Source of the DNA: Caenorhabditis remanei | Lineage: Eukaryota > Nematoda > Chromadorea > Rhabditida > Rhabditidae | Direction: 5' to 3' | DNA length: 64,000 bases | Assembly: GCF_010183535.1 (NCBI RefSeq) | Contig: NC_071331.1 | Span: 7,130,001-7,194,000, forward strand | Shown here: piece by piece, positions 55,769 through 64,000 of the stretch | Position numbering within the stretch: the first letter of the stretch is position 1 | Layout of the letters: every line of letters begins with the position of its first letter | The notes under the pieces: generated by a model | Told to the model about the DNA's origin: nothing | Databases searched by the model: none | What the model saw: the letters and a program-made list of their open reading frames with translations, nothing else | Position numbers and translations under genes: made by a program

Positions 55769-58700
55769 ATGGATGATGAGTACTCGTCAAGCTCCTCAGA
55801 GGAGACGGGGGATGAATTCAAGCCTTATAAAAAATCAAAACAGGAATCCTCCTGTTCCGAAAGCTCAGATGATGGAGACCTAAAAGAAAAAAGTGTTCAA
55901 CAGCAAAAAATGGAGTTTTCGGAAGGTTTGTGGCATAGAAATGAGTGTGAAAATTCTTAACACTGTAATTCAGTTCTGGAAGCAGATGGCATTTGGAGGA
56001 GCGGTCCGTACTTCATAAACTTTCGAAAGAAAGAAATGGAAACAATCGTCAAATTGGGGTATGTTTCTTATTAGAATTCAACGAATTGCAGTAAGGTTTT
56101 GCAGAGCCAGAACTTCAACAGACGTCTCCAACTTCGTTCTTCCAAAATTTGAGAAATCTGGTTCGAAATTTGCTTCATTTGATGTGTCCAGTGGAATATA
56201 CAATGATAGTTTGAAGTGGTCACGAAAGGAGAAAGGTCAGCTCGTTATTATTTGAATTAAAAATTTTAAAACTATAATTTAGGAAAACCAGTGATTAAAC
56301 CAAGAAAGAGATTGATTTCGTTGGCAGGAGAACAGTTCGAAGTGACAAGCTTTTGTTCTCCTCTCTGTTCTTCGTTCAAGAAATATGTAGGTTTAAAAAT
56401 TAATTAAAGACACACGAAAATTTACAGACTCTTCAAAATGCGAACGAAAAAACTCTACATGTTGTTTACGTATCAACGGGTGCTCGACATTTCTACGACG
56501 ATCTTATGAATATGAAGAATAATCGAATTTCAGGTGGATTTTCTGCTATTAAAAACAATTAGACTCGAAATTTTTCAGATAGCTTGAGTAAAAAGGTTCG
56601 AGAGGAGTTGGCCGGGAAGACGATTAAGTCAGTTTTCGAGAATCTGAAAAAGATTCATCCCGAATTGAGTGAGAAACAAGTATGAAAGACTGCCAAAGAA
56701 ACAGGAAATAGAAAATAAAATAATTCAGGTGCGCAATTTGGCTAGAACGGTGCCGGATTGTGTGAAGAAGAACAGAGGATTGGTTCCGGTTACTGTCCCA
56801 GAAGTGTTAGCTCAGCTGCAAACAACAACAAGAGATTCATATTTCAATTCGAAAGGTGAGTAATCAAAAATTACAGTTGTTGTAATCATTTTTTCAGGAA
56901 AAGATTTTGAATTCGTTTATGTCGACAAGGATATGATGTCAATCTATGTAAAATCCTTGCCTACTAGAATAAATATTCAGGATTATAAGAGCACGTTAGA
57001 TCAATCAGAGAAATGGTCGGTTGATGATATAAATTCTTTTATCGGTAAGGAAAAAACTTATAATCCCTGAAGTATTGGAAATTTTAGATTATCACTCGAA
57101 AAATTCAAATAGCGGAACAATAAATAAGATGTCTGGCCAGCTCCAAATCGATTGCACCTTCGATTTATCGGATTGCGTAGTTACCATTATCAGTTGCGAT
57201 TTGACCGGATTTCTGTATGTTTGCTTTTAAATTAATCTAAAAATTGTTACGTTTCAGAACTCGGTCAAGCACAAAAACACGCCACTGTTGTTTGGCGTTC
57301 ATGATCAGTTCCAGTAAGAAACGAGAGTGCCACAAGTTTTTCGCCGATTGTCTTCATCAAGAATTCCTCAATGTGGATCCTAGACTGCAGAAAGGTGTTC
57401 CAGTTGTTGTTACAGACGGCGAATCCGCTTTATCCGAATACACAAATGTGAGTTTTTATAATATTATGTTTAATCTTATTTAAACAATTTACAGAAAGAT
57501 TATTTCAAAGATACGGTGCTTCTCCGTTGTGCGGTTCATCGACGTGACAATCTAACGAGAGAAATGTTAGTTTCTGACTCGGAAGTCAGAACGATCTTCG
57601 GTACAACTTTGGAAGACGGACAGTTAAGAGGAGGCCTTTTCGATGTGATGAATTTCGATAGTTTTGAGAAAAAAATAGAAGAATCGGACTTGAGTGAGAC
57701 TGTGAAAAATTGGTGAGTTGTTATTACTCCGGAACAAATGTAACTTTCCTAAATTTCCTTCAGGTTGGATATCAGAAAACTGGATTTGTTTAAAACCCAT
57801 TCTCTGTATCAACGATTGCAAGCTGGATTAATAATGCAATACGTGACAACCAATCGGATTGAAAACTTTAATTCAAAAATCAAGAACCATTTTTCTAAAC
57901 CGGTGACCGGAAGTCATTGCGCAGAAAAGTTAATCTGTATTGTTGAAGGTGAGAAATCAATCGCCAGAGTGGGAACTTTATCTCTGATTTTACAGAAGAA
58001 AAAAGTCGATTAGCTGATGCAGTTTTGAATGGAAATGATGGCTTCATAAGCTATTCATCGTACCGAAATAGTGAAAACGCCACAGGATTTGATCGGTCCA
58101 AAATGTTGCAAAAAGTTGGATTTTTAAAATCATCCGTTTCTCAAGTGCTGAAAATCCCGAACATTCTATGGAACAGTTAGTCAAATAGAAAATCCGACTA
58201 AATGAAACTTGTATTTCCAGGCTGCGACCAAGACAAGTTAAAGTTAAACGATGTTTTCTCTCTGGAAGTCACTACTAAAACTGATGAAAAGTTTCTTGTT
58301 CAGAAAAGCAGAAACAGCGAAGAGTAGGTTTACATTATTTTCTCAAAAATATTTGTTTCTCTCAGAGCTGTCAGTGTACACATCGTCAATGGTTCAACAC
58401 TGGTTTGCAAGAATTCAAAGTGCTCGACCGATTTGAATGCTCTTTGTTTGCATATGTAAGACTGATTTGCAAGTTTGTGAACAACAGTACCACATTTTCA
58501 GTTTGTCCACTGCTCTTATTTTGCCGGTTCATACCAGAATGAGATGCTGGACTGAAATGGGGAGAAATCTGAAACAAATCTCGAGAAAAGAGTTCAGTAG
58601 AAGAATCAATAGTGGAAAAGAAGCAAGAAGGTTTAATAAAAGAAAATATACTTCAAGTTCGCGGAACAACGATGATCGTACCCTTCTTGGGTGAGTTAAA

Positions 58701-59292
58701 ACGTATTAGATGCATGCAACAACTTTTTCTCAGATTTGCTCGTGGTAAAACATCGGAACAAAATGAAACGAGTTTTGATGGAGAAAACTCAGTCATCTCT
58801 TCTAATATCGACATGACAGAAACGACGATTCGAACACCTACTGAAATAGTCGATTCGGATGATACGATGATAGATTCAGCTTGTGATGAAACGGAGAAAC
58901 AGAGTAATCCGTCGAACTCTCTTCAGGCCAATCATACGGAGTCAGAATCCAGCTCTGATTCTGACAACTGCGCCACGTTCAGAAGGCTCAATAAATTTAT
59001 AAAAAATATAAACGTCCCGAGAAAAAGAAATCAATCCAGCAAAGCAGCAAACGTAGGAGCTCTGAAAAGCGACGAAAACATTGAGATAGATTCCTCTTTG
59101 GACAGCCCAAAATCTCCAAAAACCAAGCATACTCGACTTTCTCGGTACAGTGGTGTTTTTTTTTCAATCTTTAATAAAATCTGACTGTTCAGAAAATCTT
59201 CGGACGACCATCATCGCAGCAATCGCGTACAAAAATCCAGCCAAACCAAGTACAATACAAGAGCGAATTCCTTGAAGAAGACTCATACTTAA
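55769..59292 (+). CDS. MULE-type transposase
   Basis: A multi-exon gene with about 18 short exons and 45-55 nt introns. It starts MDDEYSSSSSEETGDE (acidic/Ser N-terminus) at 55769, with exons about 55769-55925, 55974-56058, 56105-56237, 56284-56386, then onward to the last exons at about 58505-58694, 58737-59144 and 59198-59292. Motifs: QIDCTFDLSD (first catalytic Asp), VVTDGESALS (second Asp), LRCAVHRRDN (C..H), and TTNRIENFNSKIK (candidate Glu), the order seen in Mutator-like DDE transposases. Near 58364-58460 VCKNSKC...LCLHI resembles a SWIM zinc finger. The tail is Ser/Asp-rich then basic, ending THT. The frame appears intact across splices checked by eye. The 3' exons lie inside the right inverted repeat. 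Substrate: the transposon's own ends, in the nucleus. Confidence 0.72.
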
Positions 59293-61614
59293 TGTTTATT
59301 GAATGTTGCTCAATTCTCTTGTTATTTTCAATTGTTCTTTTTTGTTTTTTTTCAGATTTTTTGTTTTCCTTTTCTTTAATTATTACTTTCCGTAGTAATA
59401 GCCAGTTTAATTTATCATTTGAGTTTTTTCGTTTATGGGTGAATCGAAATAATAAATTTAATTTGAATTTTCACTCAAAGTAGCAGAACAACCGATGATA
59501 AAATACCCCGAATTAGGCAAACTATTCGATAAATATTTATTGTTTTTCTACTTGTTCTCCAAGAGTACACGCCCCCGTAAATCTACAAGTGGCCGAGAAC
59601 TCGTGAAACGTTCGGCCATGGGAACGAGGCGGTGTTCTTTCGAACATTCTCGAACGAATTTTTTTTCGAATTTTAAGAATTTTTCCAGTTTTTTCGTACT
59701 TTTCCGAGTTTTTCTGTAATATAGTGTAATAATATTCATTTCTAAAGAGATTTTCGGAATTGTTCTTGTGAATTTTATTGTTTTTAAGGTATTTCTGTTG
59801 CTTTTCCGCTAGAATCCTAAAATTTTTTGTTTTTTTTGCCTATTCTTTGATATATCCGGCCTATTTTTGTTGATCTTTTGGCCTGTTTCTCTCATTTTTT
59901 GAAGATTTTTGCCGCTCTCATCTCGTTTTCTCTCAATTCAATAATCTCTTATTCATTTCTTGAACACGAATTATTTTCAGCGATTACTCCTCGCTCCTCC
60001 GAATGCGTGCAACTTCTTCGACATCTCCATGCGGCTCGGTGAGAAATGCTAATATTCCCGTTGTCTAGTTTTTTATTTGTTTCGTTCCAGATCCTCGCAG
60101 AAATCGTTCGATGAATCAAGGAGAAGATTTCACTCGTGGAAACAGAACTGGAGGAGAGTCGATCTACTAAGGGATGTTGTCAAATACGGAACTCAAGACG
60201 AACCGGCGGATCGGGAACTCTTAGCAGGTAAGAATTGTGACGACCTCCGATACTAAAAAAAGTAAAAGTCGTCGTTTCAATCAGAAACGAGTTGTTGCTG
60301 GTCTCTTTCTTTATCTTTGGCTGGTTAATATTGAAAATTTCTCATTTTTCAGCCTTGGCTCATACAAGATGGCTGATGCTGTCCGTGGAATCTGGCAATC
60401 CACACCCAGAGAGTCTCGTTGACCTTCATGAGCAATTCGGAAGAGCCAACATCTGCCGTGCCGCACTCGCTAGCTACGATGGAATGTACTTCCTTTTCAA
60501 GTGGAATCAGAAAGAACAGAAAGGCTGAAATCGCTCGTCTGAGAGAAACGCAGTCAAGGTCATCGCTGCTCCAACTCACCACTGATTCAATCGGTCTCTT
60601 AGATTTGGTTTAATTTTTTCGGACAATAGTTTTTGTCCAGAACTGTCGGTTTATGTAATTCTAAATAAACTATCTAGTAAATTTTAAATCTATTGTTAAT
60701 CTCATATTTCTATAATAATCTTTATTGCTTCTCATAATTTTACAGATCGCTTCAGGAAACGTTTTGTTTTTCCTTACCAACCCAAAAACTCTCGATTGTG
60801 TGATAGTCACTTTCGGGAGTTTTCAGCATTTGTATTCAATAGAGTTTGGTAGAAAAATGTAATGCTTGTGTGCCAGTACGTTTAAAGTCTTCATGATAGA
60901 CGAGGACAGTTATAATTTCTGCTTGTTTTCAGTTGAATTGAGTATTCACTCAGATAAACTAAAAGTTAGAAAAACGTCAGACAGTTTACTCCATTGCTTC
61001 ATTTCGATACTTCCGCAGCACACATATCGTATTGTTCAACAAATCAGCAAAATCTCATTATAATGAATTGTTATTAGATAATAATTTGAAAAGAAAAACG
61101 TAAAAACAATAATGAATAGTTCGAAATCGATTATTTCGACAAATAATTGTGACACTAAAGTCATCTCATTCTCCACTCTCATGTCAAACAATAGACGTAA
61201 TGAGACATCTCTCAATGATTGAAAAGAGATGCTAGTGTTTCCTCATCGATAAATAATAACTATTCTAGTAAGTTCTTTTCTCTCTCTTCCAGCATTCTCA
61301 TTATCTATTTGCCTACAAACTGTTGTCCCCTTGAGTATAAACTGTTGTCCCCTTGAGTATAAACTGTTGTCCCATTGAGTATAAACTGTTGTCCCATTGA
61401 GTATAAACTGTTGTCCCCTTGAGTATAAACTGTTGTCCCCTTGAGAATTTTTCATTGTCCCCTTGAGTATAACTTGGGGCCCCCTCAAATCCAACAACTT
61501 AGTGTCCCTTTGAGCATGTGTCCCTCTGAGACTTTGTCCCTTTGAGCATCAACTATGTACCCCCAAGAGTAAATGTCCCTTTTGTCCCCTTGAGCATTGT
61601 ACCCCCTGGAGCAT
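58474..61614. repeat. Right terminal inverted repeat of MULE
   Basis: Mirror of 51068-54209. Includes the true 3' exons of the transposase, a T-rich stretch (59300-59960), the passenger ORF (59981-60528), a non-coding stretch and the minisatellite 61312-61466, ending CCCCCTGGAGCAT. Confidence 0.9.
59981..60528 (+). CDS. Passenger ORF of the MULE, right-arm copy
   Basis: Three exons join in phase: 59981-60038, 60091-60227 and 60353-60528 (TGA). They encode ITPRSSECVQLLRHLHAAR, a basic part (SRRRFHSW...NWRRVDLLRDVV) and a final domain (TRWLMLSVESGNPHPESLV, LASYDGMYFLFKWN). About 123 aa are visible; the first exon begins mid-codon after TTTTCAG, so a start lies upstream and was not found (59293-59960 is T-rich). 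I do not recognise the protein. Consistent splice sites and matching copies in both arms suggest that it is maintained. It could be a second transposition protein or a captured host gene. Confidence 0.55.
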
Positions 61615-62663
61615 TGGCCAAACAATTTCAGCCGGCTACACATTTTTCCATTCAGCAACCATGTCTCTGCTATCAGTACATTTTATTTATAGATACTGGG
61701 CGGTTTTCGAGTGAGTTTAAAGATTGCAAATGGAATATTGAACACAAAATTTAGTACAATTTTTCACTGATTTTAGAAACAGATTTTTAGATTTTGGATT
61801 TCAAATTATGACTATTTCCAGCACAAACAAACTCAACTACTTCAAAGGGTTCTACTCCCTTATCTGGGTTGTCTACTGTGCCTTTTTCGGTTTTCAATAT
61901 GCCCTGGGAACCTATTTCTTCCTGGCCAGAGATGAAACATCTGATGAATATCTCCGTGAAGAAGTGCTTCTTCGCTACAATGTCAATATCTCAGAGATTC
62001 CAGCAATGTCTATAGTTGCATATGACCCAGTCGATGGGTCAATTCGTTGGAGGGGTATTATGGGCATTCTGAATATTTGCTCCATTGTGAATATTTGCTC
62101 CATTTTGTGACTTTGGTTTTACAGGTAATCTTTTTTTACATTTTCAGAGAGTTGTCATAACTGGGACAGTTTTCAAAAAAGTTGATTCACATATATCCTA
62201 ACAATGCACTCATTTCCAGATCACAACACCCACAATCATCTTATTCATCCCTATCACTATCATAATATTTCTACCAGTTTTCAACCTCGACGTCAGCCTG
62301 CCTTCTGGAGTAATGCTATGCAGTTTCACTTTGTACCCAGCCACTGATTCGATTATTGTGATGTATGTGGTGTCGGAGTACACGGTTACTGCTAAAAGTG
62401 AGTGTGGGGATATTTAGATTTTACAATTGCGCTCTACCACACAGCGTTAACTATTTGTTTTGCTGAAATAGATTTCTCAATCAAATTCTCCGAACTGAAG
62501 TGAGTCAGCACTAAATGTTGTAAACTCTCGTTAGCCATAGGAAACAGAAAATATTTTTTCAGGAATCCGTCGAGCTTGCACCAATGGATTCCACGAAATG
62601 AAAGCGTCATCCAAAGTACACACTATTACACCAATGCCAACTAGCACTGCGCCACAATCCTGA

Positions 62664-64000
62664 ATCTAGATTTCAGATTTCTTTACGTCACATGGATTTA
62701 TTTTCAATCATAAACTTTCAAGAGCATTTGTGTTTACGCAATTTCCTGACAACCATCTGTTTCCAATCTATTTTTCCACATATTCTGAGAACGGAAGCAC
62801 GCAATTCCGGTATGATGGAAGATTCAAAAATAAACAGAATTGAAAAAAAAGAAAACGGCATGGAAGTACTGAACACATTATGTTATGAAGGGACTTTGAA
62901 AACTCAATGTTCAGATGAAACAGGAAATATGAGAGGATATTTTAAAAAGAATCCATGTCAGTAGGAAATGCAAACCTAGTGATCAAGTAGAATTTTTTAA
63001 AATGGATGTCGGAAGTTAATTTTGAAAATGACAAATTTGAGGAAAATGTTTTCTATTCATCACTGAAGATGAATTTTGGTGTTGTTTTCATACAAAAATT
63101 TCATCAAAAACCACAAAAATGCTGCCGAGATTTCCGTCGAAATTCGAGAATTCTCAGAACATTTTACACAGATGTCGGAAAGGCAAAACAAAATTACTGA
63201 AACATTCAATTTTCAATTTTCACATACTGGATTGAGACGTTTATGCCACTCAGAGTTCGTACAGTTGTTTAAAAAATAATAGGTGGGGAAAGTATACTTA
63301 TGAGTAGGATGTTTCAAATTAGGCGTAGGGCAGAAGAAATTTCCAAAAGCGTTATTGAAGTACTTGAGTCTACATATTGTAATTGCGGTGAGATAGAAAC
63401 CGGGATATTGGAAACAGAATAGGCTGGTTTTGTTAATAAAGTTACTAAACATCTTTTCCGTAACTGGGTAATAGTTGTTTTTATCGTGTTCAAGCTTAAA
63501 ACTGATCAGAGTTCAAAAAAAATCGTGCTCAGTATCGGGCAGGAAGTTTGTAGCTACGAATATGACCGTGTAATTCAAATTACCGTGAAAGCTGTATTAG
63601 AAGTGCCGGTTTATTAAAAGAACCTCTCCAGAGGGGCATGCCTTTCTAATACAATTTTACGGTAAATCTCAAATGAGTCTAAATTATCAAATGTTTCAAA
63701 ATTTTCATGTTTACCTGTCAGACAAATTTGTTTCGTTAGTTATAATGTGACAGTTGTGAAAAAATTGCGCAGAGAAACGTTCACGTGGAAGTTGATATTG
63801 CTGTAGTACCCAAAAATATTGCCTTGTGATGAAAACAGAACAGTAAATTTTTCGAAAAGTGTGAGTCTCCTAGCAATCAATTCGAAGAGATTTCTTTCTA
63901 GTATTTAAGCTTTGATACATTATAAGACTGCTTCACAACTTTTTCTTCAGCTACTTATTTTTCAGGATTTGGTCATTTGTGTAGACGATGTAATACTGGT
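62664..64000. other. No gene seen; one small hairpin
   Basis: AT-rich intergenic sequence. At 63584-63663 TACCGTGAAAGCTGTATTAGAA pairs imperfectly with TTCTAATACAATTTTACGGTA around an inner CCTCT-CCAGAGGGG-type stem. It is a small inverted repeat, possibly a MITE or structured RNA. Confidence 0.4.

Larger units (their letters stand above)
51068..61614 (+). mobile_element. 10.5-kb Mutator-like (MULE) transposon with 3.1-kb inverted repeats
   Basis: Arms 51068-54209 and 58474-61614 are reverse complements and nearly identical by eye. The tip is ATGCTCCAGGGGGTACAATG. The unique centre holds most exons of a MULE-type transposase and a 1147-bp MITE. Flanks TTGGTCTAT (left) and TTGGCCAAA (right) agree at 6 of 9 bases, a possible decayed 9-bp target duplication but not proof. 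The transposon lies wholly in a chemoreceptor intron. Confidence 0.85.
50659..62663 (+). pseudogene. Str-class seven-transmembrane chemoreceptor, probably broken
   Basis: Exons 50659-50868, 50930-51020, 61632-61710, 61822-62124, 62220-62397 and 62563-62663 give the order of the nematode Str/Srj receptor family: a first helix, NFGSYKYLISAFTLLG, VHNYKAALLFFSFEE, LLSVHFIYRYWAVF, a long loop (YDPVDGSIRWRG), IILFIPITIIIFLPVFNLD and LCSFTLYPATDSIIVMYVV. Such receptors act in sensory-neuron cilia. A 10.5-kb MULE sits in intron 2. In exon 4, an 18-bp tandem duplication (AATATTTGCTCCATTGTG at about 62072-62106) plus two extra bases shifts the frame and gives a stop at 62108-62110. Without it the exon runs to the donor at 62124. 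The gene may be a pseudogene in this strain, or a sequencing/allelic variant. Confidence 0.82.

Overview
The window looks like a nematode genome, most likely Caenorhabditis or a close relative. It is AT-rich, has many 45-60 bp introns with the acceptor consensus TTTCAG, and carries a Str-class chemoreceptor, a Cys-loop receptor and nematode-style palindromic repeats. No bacterial, viral-only, tRNA or rRNA gene was recognised. Layout, left to right. 1-2.5 kb is a degenerate partial copy of the locus at about 19.3-26.5 kb, invaded by two palindromic repeats. 3.0-18.7 kb is an anion-type Cys-loop ligand-gated channel gene. It is split inside a coding exon by a 12.5-kb LTR retrotransposon on the minus strand (3277-15747; LTRs 299 bp and identical by eye; 4-bp target duplication GTAT) and is also broken by a deletion at the Cys-loop. 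20.5-26.0 kb is a well-preserved minus-strand gene for an ELAPOR (EIG121/KIAA1324) type membrane protein. 29.2-31.8 kb and 36.3-37.1 kb are inverted partial pseudogene copies of it. 33.5-33.9 kb may hold a small gene. 38.4 and 28.3 kb hold fragments of a secreted cysteine-rich repeat protein whose full gene is at 41.9-47.8 kb on the minus strand. 49.7-50.4 kb is a LINE 3' fragment. 50.7-62.7 kb is a Str-type chemoreceptor whose intron 2 carries a 10.5-kb Mutator-like (MULE) transposon with about 3.1-kb terminal inverted repeats. The final 1.3 kb shows no gene. The most unusual system is the LTR retrotransposon. From its 5' LTR (right end) it carries: a plus-strand (antisense) two-exon ORF that reads as a stand-alone Argonaute-type PAZ domain; a separate zinc-knuckle ORF; a long ORF in which Gag runs directly into a signal peptide and envelope-like ectodomain; and a Pol ORF that begins with a transmembrane segment and then carries protease, a zinc-binding-like domain, a second protease, reverse transcriptase, RNase H and integrase. 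The envelope-like region therefore lies between gag and pol, and protease plus H2C2 domains appear twice. A truncated foreign element (5' LTR plus partial gag, plus strand) is nested between the envelope-like and Pol ORFs, so this copy is probably not autonomous. The PAZ ORF suggests, as an inference, that the element interacts with host small-RNA silencing. The MULE is the second notable unit: its long inverted repeats contain the 3' exons of its own transposase and a second unidentified multi-exon ORF, so both are present twice in opposite orientation. Several hairpin-like repeat families (GGGCCGG, TCGGGAAA, GGAAGTCGG and TTCGAAAA runs) share one architecture and account for much of the remaining non-coding sequence.
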